A DNA stretch of 64,000 nucleotides from Rhizobiaceae bacterium (GTDB taxonomy: Bacteria; Pseudomonadota; Alphaproteobacteria; Rhizobiales; Rhizobiaceae): NCBI GenBank assembly GCA_014238155.1, contig JABABQ010000021.1, positions 112,425 through 176,424 on the forward strand, in the 5' to 3' direction. This document shows positions 22,067-31,656 of this stretch, piece by piece; position 1 is the stretch's first letter, and each line of letters opens with the position of its first letter. The notes beneath the pieces are model-generated. The model searched no databases. It saw only the letters and a list, made by a program, of their open reading frames with translations, and was not told where the DNA came from. The translations under genes were made by a program, and so were the position numbers.

Positions 22067-22299
22067 TAGCAGCAGGTCTTGCCTTGCTGGATGGGTGGAC
22101 AGGCCACGTCTCCGAACGAGCAGTAGACGCAGCAATCCCCTTGCTTCGGTTTGAGCAAAACACCACAGCCCTTGCAGTCATAAAACCACTGGCAGGCATT
22201 GGTCGGCATGGTCTCGGTTTCCAAATGGCCGCATTGCGGACACGTAATGGTCGACCGTGCTTCAACCTGGCTCATATTCGCTGATCCATTTGCACTCAT
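22066..22299 (-). CDS. GDCCVxC-domain (seleno)protein family member, Cys form
   Basis: Zinc-ribbon-like CPQCGH...CKGCGVLLKPKQGDCCVYCSFGDVACPPIQ; overlaps the merF-like gene by ATGA. Confidence 0.8.
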   Translation of the reverse strand: MSANGSANMSQVEARSTITCPQCGHLETETMPTNACQWFYDCKGCGVLLKPKQGDCCVYCSFGDVACPPIQQGKTCC

Positions 22300-22493
22300 G
22301 CCTTATTCTGCCTTGTATATCCCCAGATGGTCAGCGCGATGAATAGTCCGAGCAGTGGCAACAGCACCGGATCGAGATAGGCCACAGCTCCTGCCAGACC
22401 AGCGCCCGCCAAAATCCACACCAGTATCGGCGTAAAGCAACACAAGGCCGTAATCACTGCCCCGATCAGCCCAATGCGTGTCAGCCGGTTCAT
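22296..22493 (-). CDS. merF: MerF-like small mercury transport protein
   Basis: 65 aa, two TM helices, vicinal cysteines ITALCCFTPILVWILAGAGLAG. Confidence 0.75.
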   Translation of the reverse strand: MNRLTRIGLIGAVITALCCFTPILVWILAGAGLAGAVAYLDPVLLPLLGLFIALTIWGYTRQNKA

Positions 22494-22999
22494 TCCGCAG
22501 CGGCGGCGGCGGCGGCAGTCGCCTCAGCTGCATTCGTATATCCAGCCAACTCGCCATTAATCACATATTTGAGGATTTCCACCACTTCGGCGGATGTTTT
22601 GGTCACGGCCAGTGCGGCGGCGTCAACTTCCTTGAGCGGATGCTGATGCTCGTCCTGATGCATGATGATGGTCGGCTTGCCGAGTGCGGCGGCAAATCCG
22701 GCATCAAAAGCGGCGTTCCATTGTTTGTATTTCTCGCCAAACCGCACCACGACAATATCGGCGTCCTGCATCAGCGTGCGGGTGCGAATGGCGTTCATCT
22801 GGGCACCTTTGTGATCATGCCAGAACTTGTTCGGCTCGGCCCCCAAAATGGCGACGCCACAATCGTCTGACGCCTCATGATGGGTCACGGCAGAGGCGAA
22901 TGACACCGGCAGTCCGGCGGCTGCAGCCCCGTCGGCAATCTCCTCGCGCCAATTGGTGTGAATTTCTCCGGAGAGATAGATGTTCCAGGTTTTGGTCAT
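22490..22999 (-). CDS. YtoQ family protein with poly-Ala C-terminus
   Basis: MTKTWNIYLSGEIHTNWREEI...HHEASDDCGVAILG...FWHDHKGAQMNAIRT...DADIVVVRFGEKYKQWNAAFDAG. Confidence 0.82.
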   Translation of the reverse strand: MTKTWNIYLSGEIHTNWREEIADGAAAAGLPVSFASAVTHHEASDDCGVAILGAEPNKFWHDHKGAQMNAIRTRTLMQDADIVVVRFGEKYKQWNAAFDAGFAAALGKPTIIMHQDEHQHPLKEVDAAALAVTKTSAEVVEILKYVINGELAGYTNAAEATAAAAAAAE

Positions 23000-23127
23000 G
23001 GGGTTTCCTGACAAGCTCGGTGCTTTGGAGTTCAATTGAAGCAATGATAACCAATTGCGGATTGCGGGTCCATTCAACAAGTGCGGCGGTGGTGGGATAA
23101 CGTTGGGGGACGACCGAATTAAGGTGG

Positions 23128-23167
23128 GGCAGCGAGCGGCGGTGGGCGGCGGCGAGCGGCAGCGAGC
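23128..23167. repeat. 10-bp degenerate tandem repeat, 4 units of GGCRGYGRGC
   Basis: ggcagcgagc|ggcggtgggc|ggcggcgagc|ggcagcgagc. Confidence 0.75.
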
Positions 23168-23233
23168 CGACACAGAGTTTCGATTGATGACGTCGCCGGA
23201 TTTTAGGCATTTGAAGAATGCTCCGGGTCTGGA

Positions 23234-23428
23234 TCAAAATTTCAGAGTCAATCCTTGTTTTGTCTCACAGGTCATGCAGGTCAATTCCGCTGAGCCATCA
23301 AGAGCACGCCCGGCCTGCTTGAGGTCGTGATGCGAAACCGGGCGCTTTTCGCGGCACAAGGGACAGGTCGCCAAAGCATGCCAGTCGGGAACATGAAGCA
23401 CTTTCGGGGTCGTGGGATTGCAGACCAT
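23234..23428 (-). CDS. small zinc-ribbon-like hypothetical protein
   Basis: 64 aa ORF with CPLC...CMTC paired Cys motifs. Confidence 0.5.
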   Translation of the reverse strand: MVCNPTTPKVLHVPDWHALATCPLCREKRPVSHHDLKQAGRALDGSAELTCMTCETKQGLTLKF

Positions 23429-23662
23429 TGCGGACTCCTTTGAGGCTTTGATAGCACAAGTTTCAGCCTGTAATAAATGGAGGTGCGGTTTGTATGAATT
23501 GCGCTCGGTTTGGTTTGGGCAGCCGCTTTTGTGAAGGACAGCCGGGCGGGATCGTGTTGGCGAATCCTTTGTTCCCAGAACAGGAAAAGCAGGTGGATGG
23601 AGTCCAGGCCATCTGAAAGCTGTCGCAAATAGTGCAACGTATCGGACTTAAGGCGGTTGGAT

Positions 23663-24216
23663 TCAATCAACGTGGGGTCGTTCATCAGTCGATTCATTCA
23701 GCTGGATGATCTTGTCAATATCACTCCGCAGAACCGGGTCGCCCGTGACCAATTGCTTATGCAGGTTGCAGCGCCCGACACCGTGCAGCAATACGCGGTC
23801 GATAAGTTGTGATTGAAAGCACAATTCAGGGCTGTCGATTGAAATGGCGTTGGCGGCATGGAGAAAGCGCTGAGAGGCTCCTGGCTGATCCGCAATCATG
23901 GAAAAACGGGGATAAATTATTTGATAAGTTTCAAAGCAGACCTCGGCGACAACGCGACAATATTCTTCACCGACGTAGTAAATGGTTTGGTCAGAATCTG
24001 AGATCGAATACTTGTTCAACAACTCGTCGTAGGTCGGTACAGGTGGATTCTAAACAACAATTCCTCCACCGAAACATGCGTCAGCGATGGTTGGACCAAC
24101 CAGGACATGGCCAAAGCGGCGACGGCGACGGCGGCGACGGCGACGGCGGCGACGGTGAGCGCCAGCACGACCACAACAGCAATCGCTGAGGCGGCGCGCA
24201 GGAATGGCAAGACCAT
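23663..24216 (-). pseudogene. frameshifted orphan gene with N-terminal TM segment
   Basis: ORF 24016-24216 (TM + ...EELLFRIHLYRPTTSC*) appears to continue one frame over as YDELLNKYSISDSDQTIYYVGEEYCRVV... (ORF starting TTG at 24022); a single-base insertion would fuse them. Confidence 0.4.
24118..24162. repeat. 15-bp tandem repeat (GGCGACGGCGACGGC) x ~3
   Basis: Two perfect units plus one diverged unit; on the minus strand it encodes the Ala/Val TM stretch of the frameshifted ORF. Confidence 0.8.
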
Positions 24217-24510
24217 AACTTATCCTCGGGATGGTGCACGCGCCTATCATTAACCATGTGATCCATCAACGCAGGAGCCGACATGGCAGAACCCATAGTG
24301 CAAATTTGCGCTGAACAGCACTTGCGCTGACGCAGACGGCTTTGTCGCAGCTCTCCTCTTTTATGGGATTGGGGCGACAATTACCGCTGGCGAAGGAAGC
24401 AGATTTTTCCAACTTTCAATTCAGCAGGAAGGAGTATTGAACCGGGTAAATCAAAAACTCTCCAGAATTCTACGGGACCAGTTCCCACGACAATTTGAGG
24501 ACTAAAATAG

Positions 24511-26037
24511 ATGAATACATTTAAAAAAACGCTGTTGCGCCATGGCCTGGCGATCAACCTTCTTTGCATACCTTTTATGCTGCCTGCATGGGCTCAATCC
24601 AATCTGGTATCTGTCGACACTACTGATGGTGTGTTTTGCGGCAAGCACGTTTCCGACTATGGAAATACCATTCATTATGTTGATGTGATCGGCATTAAGT
24701 CTGTCGGTACCAGTGGAAATGACATAATCATTGGCACCACCGGCGATGACGAGATCGAAGGCGACGCCGGGGATGATTGCATCTTCGGCATGAGCGGGGA
24801 TGACGTCATCTTTGGACAGGAAGGTAACGATTTCCTTGACGGCGGATCCGGAGATGATGTCTTGAGGGGCGGACGTGACGATGATGAGCTTCGAGGCAGC
24901 CGGGGAGAAGACAAATTGCGTGGCGGTCGCGGAGCCGATAAGTGCGATTTCAAAACTGAAGATAAATACAGTCGAACTTGTGACATCAGCCATGAAGCGA
25001 CCTATCCCGTAGTCGTCTCAGCAGGGGACCTTGCCTGCAATCCGCTTAATACTACTGACGCTACGGTGAAGAGCCTTTTTAACAAAGGTTACAGCACCAC
25101 CAGCAGTAACTGTCGACAGGGGTTCATTTCTGCGATCGCACTGGGCACAGACCCGGCCGCTTTTCTGGCCGCCGGTGATTATCAGTATTTCCGGGTCGAC
25201 CAGGAGAAAAGCTGGGCGCTGAGTTACGATGCCTCGTGGGGCCGGTTATATCACAGAACATTTCCCACCTGGGGAGATCATGAAAATGGTGCGTCGCTGT
25301 TTAACGTATATTTCAAAGACAGGTTCGAAGGCGAAAATGGTATCGATAGCGTTGTTGTCAATTTCGACGGCGAGGCCCCTATAGGCGGCACCTATAGTTT
25401 TGACCTTGATAACTGGCACATCGTTGCGATTTACAAGACCTCCCCGGAATGGCTGGAGAATGATCTCAAGCAAACCAACGCAAACTGCATCCTTGCCTAC
25501 ACGCATTTTCCCATCTCCAGTTCCGGTAACAATGGCGACAATGATATCTATGTACGTGAAAAGAATGGACGTCTGTGGGAAATTCTGGACAAATATGGCG
25601 TGACACTCGTTGTGTCTGGTGACGATCACAATTACGAACGCTTCCAGCCCCAGACAGCCCTTTTCGATGACGCCCTGACCAAACCCGACGAACCTTGGAA
25701 AACCAAAGTATCACCCACAGGTGTTGTTCAGTTTGTTGTCGGTACCGGTGGTGCCAATACGAATGATCCCGCTGATGATCATCCAAACACAGCGGTGGAC
25801 GACAACGGTCAGCGGGTGTTTTCAAGTTCACATCTGGGCTTCCTCAAGCTGACGTTGAAGGAGGATGAAGTAGACTTTCAATTTGTAGCTCAAAACCCGA
25901 CTCCGGCGACCAACAGCACGATGCTGCCGCTCGAAGGATATGTTGTCGATGAAGATGAAACTGACCCTGAAGTCGGAGAAAGACACCTGCCCGTGGGTGT
26001 TGAAATCGTCGATGATGGGACAATCGCCTGCAGTTAA
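24511..26037 (+). CDS. secreted metallophosphatase with N-terminal RTX (hemolysin-type Ca-binding) repeats
   Basis: Signal peptide; GTSGNDIIIGTTGDDEIEGDAGDDCIFGMSGDDVIFGQEGNDFLDGGSGDDVLRGG nonapeptides; then AAGDYQYF, WGDHEN, AYTHFP, VSGDDHNYERF phosphoesterase motifs. Confidence 0.85.
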   Translation: MNTFKKTLLRHGLAINLLCIPFMLPAWAQSNLVSVDTTDGVFCGKHVSDYGNTIHYVDVIGIKSVGTSGNDIIIGTTGDDEIEGDAGDDCIFGMSGDDVIFGQEGNDFLDGGSGDDVLRGGRDDDELRGSRGEDKLRGGRGADKCDFKTEDKYSRTCDISHEATYPVVVSAGDLACNPLNTTDATVKSLFNKGYSTTSSNCRQGFISAIALGTDPAAFLAAGDYQYFRVDQEKSWALSYDASWGRLYHRTFPTWGDHENGASLFNVYFKDRFEGENGIDSVVVNFDGEAPIGGTYSFDLDNWHIVAIYKTSPEWLENDLKQTNANCILAYTHFPISSSGNNGDNDIYVREKNGRLWEILDKYGVTLVVSGDDHNYERFQPQTALFDDALTKPDEPWKTKVSPTGVVQFVVGTGGANTNDPADDHPNTAVDDNGQRVFSSSHLGFLKLTLKEDEVDFQFVAQNPTPATNSTMLPLEGYVVDEDETDPEVGERHLPVGVEIVDDGTIACS

Positions 26038-26053
26038 GATCAGTTGAACTGGC

Positions 26054-26089
26054 AATCCTTCCTCGATTTCCATCGGGGAAGGATTTTTT
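26054..26089 (+). terminator. rho-independent terminator downstream of the RTX-phosphatase
   Basis: AATCCTTCC-TCGATTTCCATCGG-GGAAGGATT stem followed by T-run. Confidence 0.8.
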
Positions 26090-26250
26090 CATTGCCGTGT
26101 GGATTTCTGAAGACAGTTTCCTGTTATACTGAAACCGGCGGATTGTTCTGTGATGCCCAATTCGGCGCCCCGGTCAATCGTGATAATGGGTGGTGACCGC
26201 AGCCCGACAGCGTGAGCGCAAAACAAACATCTCGCGCAAATCTCTCGCCG

Positions 26251-28419
26251 CTAACCGGCAATTTTCGAGAAATCCGCGACCGTTCCTGTCGCATCGCGAA
26301 TGCGGCGCATCAGGGCCAGACGGTTGGCCCGCACCGCATCATCCTCGGCGTTGACCATCACGTCTTCAAAAAATGAATCAACTGGTTCACGTAAATTGGC
26401 AAGTGCAATCATCGCGGAGGAAAAATCTTCTTTTTCAATCGCTTGAGCGGCATCTCTCTCAGCCTGATTCACCGCTTCATAAAGTGATGATTCAGGGCCT
26501 TCTTCAAGTAATGATTCAACTATGTCATCGGCAACAGATGTGCCTTTTTTCTCTTCGGCGGCAAGAATATTGGCAGCCCGTTTGGTGCCGGCCAGCAGGT
26601 TCTTGCCATCTTCCGTCTCCAGAAAACTACCCAGCGCTTCAACCCGGCGGGTGATGGTCAGCAGGTCGTCGGAGGTCGGTGTGATCACCGCGTCGATGAG
26701 ATCGTGACGGGCACCAGACTCGCGCAGATAGACTTTGAGACGATCATGGAAAAAGGCCAGAAGATCAATGACGGCTTCCGGCATGGTATCGTCGCCGGAC
26801 CAAACTTTCGAATGAACAAACTGTGTGCCGGGGATGTCTGCATTTACAAGATTGAGATGGGGTTTCGCATATTGTGCGACCTTGATGCTCAACTCGTTGT
26901 TAAGTATCAACCGAATAAAACCCAGCGCCGCCCGCCTTAACGCATAAGGGTCTTTGCTGCCGGTGGGCTTTTCGTCGATGGCCCAGAAGCCGACCAGCGT
27001 GTCCAGCTTGTCGGCCAGCGCGACGGCGATGCTGACGGGATCCTGCGGCACGTCGTCGGAGGGGCCTTGCGGCTTCCAGTGATCCTGACAGGCGCGGGCG
27101 ACGGCTGCATCTTCATTGGCGCGGGTGGCATAGCGGCGGCCCATCATGCCCTGCAGTTCGGGGAATTCGTAGACCATGGCGGAGTTGAGATCGGCCTTGC
27201 AGATTTCCGCAGCGCGGCGGGCCAGTGTTGCATCGGCACCAACCATCGGAGCCAGTTGCTGGGCCAGAGCCATGATGCGTTGAACGCGAGCCCCCTGAGT
27301 ACCGAGCCTGGCGTGGAAGGTTACAGCGTCCAGTTTTTCAAGCCACGGGGTAAAGCCCTCGGTTTTGATTTGGTGCAGGTCGGTTTCCCAGAAGAATTTT
27401 GCGTCGCCCAGACGGGCATTGACGACCTTGGCATTGCCCAGCGCGATTTCCTTGCCGCCATCGCTGGCATCGATATTGGCGACCAGCAGGAAGTTGTTGG
27501 ACAATGCCTCATCGCTGTCGCTTCTTAAGACAAAACACTTTTGGTTTTCCTTGATGGTCAACCGGATGGCTTCGGGGGGAATGTCGAGAAAATCAGCGTC
27601 AAACTCGCCCATAATGGCGACGGGCCATTCGACAAGATTGCCGACTTCCTCCAGCAGGCCCTCGTCCTCAACCAATTCCAGTCCTTTGGCAAATGCCAGG
27701 TTTTTGGCGTCAGCGCGGATGATTTCCTTGCGCCGTTCGGCATCGAGCACGACGTTTGCCTTTTGCAGCGATGCGACATAGTCGTCAAAACGGCGCACGG
27801 TGATGGGTTGCGGCGCGTGGAAGCGATGTCCACGGGTTAAATTGCTGCTGGCGACGCCTCCGGCATCAAGTGAGCCGCCGACTTCAAACGAGATTGCCTG
27901 TGGTTCTTCGGTGTCGGAGGCAAATACGCAGAGAATGGACTGCAACGGACGCACCCATTTCATGCTGCCTGCATCTTTGGACTTCTCCCCCCAGCGCATG
28001 GATTTCGGCCACGGAAAATTATGAATAATGCCGGGCATGGCTGCAGCGATTATGTCCTGGGCATCGCGGCCCGGCTTATCGATCACGGCGACATAAAAAT
28101 CGCCTTTTTTTGGGTCGCTGCGGATTTCTGCTTGGTCGGCGGAGGCCAATCCGGCACCGCGCAAAAATCCTGCAAGAGCCTTTTCCGGCGCATCGGTGCG
28201 CGGCCCTTTGCGTTCTTCGCTGATATCGGCGGACCGGGCGGTCAATCCGCGCAGGTCGAGCGTCAACCGCCGCGGCGTCCAATATTCACGCGCCCCTTCA
28301 TAGGTCAGGCCCGCATCCACCAGTGCATCGGTGACCAATTTTTTCAGATCACCCGCTGCTTTGCGCTGCATACGGGCGGGGATTTCTTCGGAAAACAGTT
28401 CTAAAAGCAGGTCGGGCAT
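26251..28419 (-). CDS. glyS: glycyl-tRNA synthetase beta subunit
   Basis: [58 protein letters not shown]. Confidence 0.97.
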   Translation of the reverse strand: MPDLLLELFSEEIPARMQRKAAGDLKKLVTDALVDAGLTYEGAREYWTPRRLTLDLRGLTARSADISEERKGPRTDAPEKALAGFLRGAGLASADQAEIRSDPKKGDFYVAVIDKPGRDAQDIIAAAMPGIIHNFPWPKSMRWGEKSKDAGSMKWVRPLQSILCVFASDTEEPQAISFEVGGSLDAGGVASSNLTRGHRFHAPQPITVRRFDDYVASLQKANVVLDAERRKEIIRADAKNLAFAKGLELVEDEGLLEEVGNLVEWPVAIMGEFDADFLDIPPEAIRLTIKENQKCFVLRSDSDEALSNNFLLVANIDASDGGKEIALGNAKVVNARLGDAKFFWETDLHQIKTEGFTPWLEKLDAVTFHARLGTQGARVQRIMALAQQLAPMVGADATLARRAAEICKADLNSAMVYEFPELQGMMGRRYATRANEDAAVARACQDHWKPQGPSDDVPQDPVSIAVALADKLDTLVGFWAIDEKPTGSKDPYALRRAALGFIRLILNNELSIKVAQYAKPHLNLVNADIPGTQFVHSKVWSGDDTMPEAVIDLLAFFHDRLKVYLRESGARHDLIDAVITPTSDDLLTITRRVEALGSFLETEDGKNLLAGTKRAANILAAEEKKGTSVADDIVESLLEEGPESSLYEAVNQAERDAAQAIEKEDFSSAMIALANLREPVDSFFEDVMVNAEDDAVRANRLALMRRIRDATGTVADFSKIAG

Positions 28420-28521
28420 GGGTTTTTTAAAGCAGGAGAAACTCTGCGCCGCTCATACCAAGGGCAGGTAGCGATGTCACCCGCCTTATTGATTGCCGAT
28501 GCTGGCCGGAGCGGAATCCGT

Positions 28522-28755
28522 CTAATTATGGCTGCCATCGCATAACGGTTGGTTGCCCGTGCCCTTGCAGGCGCAGAAGAATTTGCGACCATCCTTTTCG
28601 GCCGTCCAGCGGACCGGGTTCAGGCCAGTATCCTTGTGGGAACCATCACAAAATGGCTGGTTGGACGACCTGCCGCAGGCACACCAGAAATAGGACTTTC
28701 CTGCTTCCACCTCCACGGCAATGGGCGCATCGCCTGCACGTACGGGATCTGTCAT
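28522..28755 (-). CDS. dual CDGSH iron-sulfur domain protein
   Basis: WCACGRSSNQPFCDGSH and FCACKGTGNQPLCDGSH. Confidence 0.92.
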   Translation of the reverse strand: MTDPVRAGDAPIAVEVEAGKSYFWCACGRSSNQPFCDGSHKDTGLNPVRWTAEKDGRKFFCACKGTGNQPLCDGSHN

Positions 28756-28833
28756 GAATTATCTCCGGATGACCTCAGTTGTTGGACCTTAGCCCCACTC
28801 ACCATCTGCGGCAATTGCGCCGAAACCTATGGC

Positions 28834-29217
28834 TCAGTCGCTCTGCGCCGGTGTCATCCAGCCGATCATTGCACCGCCCGGTTCGCGCAGCATCGCGATA
28901 CGGCCAATTTCCGGCACATCGAAAGGACCCTGCATGATGGTCGCGCCTGCCTCTTTGGCAAGCTTCACACGGGCATCAATGTCGTCGACCGTGATATAGG
29001 CCAGCCAGTGGTCGCTCATTCCCTCAAAATCGGTGCCGGTCATTTCGTACATGCCGCAAACGGGATTGGGTTCGCCCGGAACCAGCCAATAAGTGCCTTC
29101 AGGCTGCATCGGCATGGCTTCAAATTCCCATCCCAATACGTCGTGATAGAAGGCCTTCGCCTGCTCCAGGTCGTTGGTCATCAGTTCATTCCAGTAAAAA
29201 TGTCCGTGATCGGCCAT
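28834..29217 (-). CDS. VOC family (glyoxalase/bleomycin resistance-like) protein
   Basis: GHFYWNELMTNDLEQAKAFYHDVLGWEF...ITVDDIDARVKLAKEAGATIMQGPFDVPEIGRIAMLREPGGAMIGW. Confidence 0.9.
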   Translation of the reverse strand: MADHGHFYWNELMTNDLEQAKAFYHDVLGWEFEAMPMQPEGTYWLVPGEPNPVCGMYEMTGTDFEGMSDHWLAYITVDDIDARVKLAKEAGATIMQGPFDVPEIGRIAMLREPGGAMIGWMTPAQSD

Positions 29218-29282
29218 GGTATTCCTCCTTGATGCCCTCCCAAAAGAGTGGCTCAGAAGCAGTGAGGTGTCAAAATTGCATC

Positions 29283-30242
29283 CTAGGCCGCTCGACCCTC
29301 ACCGTCGCCTGCGCCGCCGCTCTCGTGGCTGCCACCGGCTTCGGTACGCAGAAAGGCTTCGCCGCAGGCCTTGGACAGATCACGAACGCGACCGATATAG
29401 TTCTGGCGCTCGGTGACAGAAATAACACCGCGGGCATCGAGCAGATTGAAGGCATGGCTGGCCTTGATGCATTGATCATAGGCCGGGTGGGCCATGATGA
29501 TGGCCCGGTGCTTTTTGGGATCTATGGCAGGCGCCTCCAGAATGCGGCGGCATTCAGCTTCGGCATCATCAAAATGCTTCAACAATGTGTCGGTATCGGC
29601 AATATCGAAGTTCCAGCGGCTATATTCACGCTCGGTCTGTTGAAACACTTCGCCGTAGGAGACTTTGTCGTCGCCACTGCCGCCATTGAAATTCAGGTCA
29701 TAGACGTCGTCGACCCCCTGCACATACATCGCCAGACGTTCCAGTCCGTAGGTCAGTTCTCCGGCGACGGGCGCACATTCCTGGCCACAGATCTGCTGGA
29801 AATAGGTAAACTGGCTGACTTCCATGCCATCGCACCAGACTTCCCAACCCAGCCCCCAGGCACCCAGGGTCGGGCTTTCCCAATCATCCTCGACAAAGCG
29901 CACATCGTGAAGTGCCGTATCAATGCCGATGGCTTTTAAGGAACCAAGATATAATTCCTGCAGGTCGGGCGGGCTTGGCTTCAACAGCACCTGATATTGG
30001 TAATAGTGTTGCAGCCGATTGGGGTTTTCACCGTATCGGCCATCGGTTGGGCGACGGCTCGGCTGAACATAGGCCGCGTTCCACGGTTTTGGCCCCAACG
30101 CGCGCAGGGTTGTTGCAGGATGGAATGTCCCGGCTCCGACTTCCATGTCATAGGGCTGCAGAATGACGCAGCCATAGTCGGCCCAGTATTCATGCAAAGT
30201 CAGGATCAGGCCCTGAAAGGAGTTTTTGGGATTATTTGCCAT
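29283..30242 (-). CDS. glyQ: glycyl-tRNA synthetase alpha subunit
   Basis: [75 protein letters not shown]. Confidence 0.97.
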   Translation of the reverse strand: MANNPKNSFQGLILTLHEYWADYGCVILQPYDMEVGAGTFHPATTLRALGPKPWNAAYVQPSRRPTDGRYGENPNRLQHYYQYQVLLKPSPPDLQELYLGSLKAIGIDTALHDVRFVEDDWESPTLGAWGLGWEVWCDGMEVSQFTYFQQICGQECAPVAGELTYGLERLAMYVQGVDDVYDLNFNGGSGDDKVSYGEVFQQTEREYSRWNFDIADTDTLLKHFDDAEAECRRILEAPAIDPKKHRAIIMAHPAYDQCIKASHAFNLLDARGVISVTERQNYIGRVRDLSKACGEAFLRTEAGGSHESGGAGDGEGRAA

Positions 30243-30376
30243 GGAATTGTCCACGTCTTTGGGCTGCGCTTGGTCGCCAAACCGATGCCATGACACCGAT
30301 TGAGGGTCAAGGTGAAAGGGGCATTGTCTGGCTTATCGATGCCAGTGGCACTATATCTTGGTCAATGGTCACGCGC

Positions 30377-30397
30377 GGCGGGCGGCGAGTGGCGAGC
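30377..30397. repeat. 7-bp tandem repeat, 3 units of GGCGRGY
   Basis: GGCGGGC GGCGAGT GGCGAGC (then partial GGCG). Confidence 0.6.
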
Positions 30398-30430
30398 GGC
30401 GTTGCTATCACGGCAAAATGGAGGTTCTGA

Positions 30431-31063
30431 ATGCCGGGGCTTGAATATCTGCTACCCTTTTTGGTGACAGCCTTGCTGCTTTCCATCACGCCGGGACCGG
30501 GCATGCTTTATATCGCCGCCCAAACAATAGGACGAGGCCGGAAAGCAGGTTGGTTCTCGGCACTGGGCACGCATTTTGCCAGCTATGTTCACATCATGGC
30601 GGCGGCGTTTGGACTGAGCTTGTTTCTGGAAGCAGTGCCGATGGCTTACCTTGCGTTGAAAATAATTGGCGCGATGTATCTTTTTTGGCTGGGTCTTCGG
30701 TTCCTGCTGGCTAAGGAATCCTATGCGGCCCCTGGCATGTCAGCAGCGCCTCAGACCCACATCACAGCATTCAGGGAAAGCCTCATGGTGGAGTTGACCA
30801 ATCCAAAATCGGCCGTGTTCTTTATTGCGTTCCTGCCACAGTTTTCAGATCAAACCGCATCCTATCCAATCTGGCTGCAGATCATTGTGTTGGGATTTGT
30901 TGCAAATTTGATCTTCTCGCTGGCGGAAATGGGCTGTGTCATTTTCGCAGATCAGGTTTCGTCGCTTTTTAAAACCTCCCGGACCGGTGGTCAGTGGATG
31001 AGACGGGCGGCCGGGTCGGTTATGATAGCACTTGGCGCAAACCTGCTGCTTGCAGAACGCTAG
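30431..31063 (+). CDS. LysE family translocator
   Basis: LLSITPGPGMLYIAAQTIGRGRKAGWFSALGTHFASYVHI; NPKSAVFFIAFLPQF; polytopic. Confidence 0.92.
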   Translation: MPGLEYLLPFLVTALLLSITPGPGMLYIAAQTIGRGRKAGWFSALGTHFASYVHIMAAAFGLSLFLEAVPMAYLALKIIGAMYLFWLGLRFLLAKESYAAPGMSAAPQTHITAFRESLMVELTNPKSAVFFIAFLPQFSDQTASYPIWLQIIVLGFVANLIFSLAEMGCVIFADQVSSLFKTSRTGGQWMRRAAGSVMIALGANLLLAER

Positions 31064-31593
31064 CGTCAGGACCCATTAATATGGTGAATTCTGACCCCAG
31101 GTCTGAATACGTTAATGTAAAGTTGGCCTTCAGTACCGCTTCTGAGCTGAAAAATACGCGGCAATGTCCTCGATATCCTGACCGCTCAGAGCTCCTGCCC
31201 GGTCTGACATTTTCGATGAAAGATGATCGTCCACGCGTACTCGCGCCTTAAACTGGTTCAAAGTTCTGGCGAGATAACTAGCAGGTTGGCCAGCAAGCAT
31301 AGGTGTCGATTGAATTTGCGGTCCTTCGGGCCGACGCTCATTACCGGTCAACCCGTGGCAGGCTATACATTCCCAGGACTTGGCGAGTTCTTTGCCCTTG
31401 TCATAGTCCCCTTCAGCAAATGCTGTCGAAGTTACATAGGAAGCGAAGAAAATAAGCAGTGTAATTTTGTGCATTGGTGTTCCCCTTGTGACCCGCTTAC
31501 CGGTCCAACATAGTAACATACCAGCACGGTTTTCTCTAACTTCCAGTCGGAACAGTGATCGCACTCCGCGAGATTAATGAGTCCTGACGCTAG
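31060..31593. mobile_element. putative transposase-less passenger cassette bounded by 21-bp inverted repeats and carrying a cytochrome c gene
   Basis: CTAGCGTCAGGACCCATTAAT (31060-31080) vs reverse complement of 31573-31593 CTAGCGTCAGGACTCATTAAT, 20/21 identical; CTAG at both outer edges. Confidence 0.6.
31130..31474 (-). CDS. class I c-type cytochrome, exported monohaem (cassette-borne)
   Basis: Signal peptide MHKITLLIFFASYVTSTAFA; CIACHG haem site; MLAGQPASYLARTLNQFK...YFSAQKRY. Confidence 0.88.
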   Translation of the reverse strand: MHKITLLIFFASYVTSTAFAEGDYDKGKELAKSWECIACHGLTGNERRPEGPQIQSTPMLAGQPASYLARTLNQFKARVRVDDHLSSKMSDRAGALSGQDIEDIAAYFSAQKRY

Positions 31594-31656
31594 ACTTGTT
31601 GAACCATCTAGTCTTTGTTGATTATCAGTGGGTTGGGCACGGTACTGGGAGGTGCT

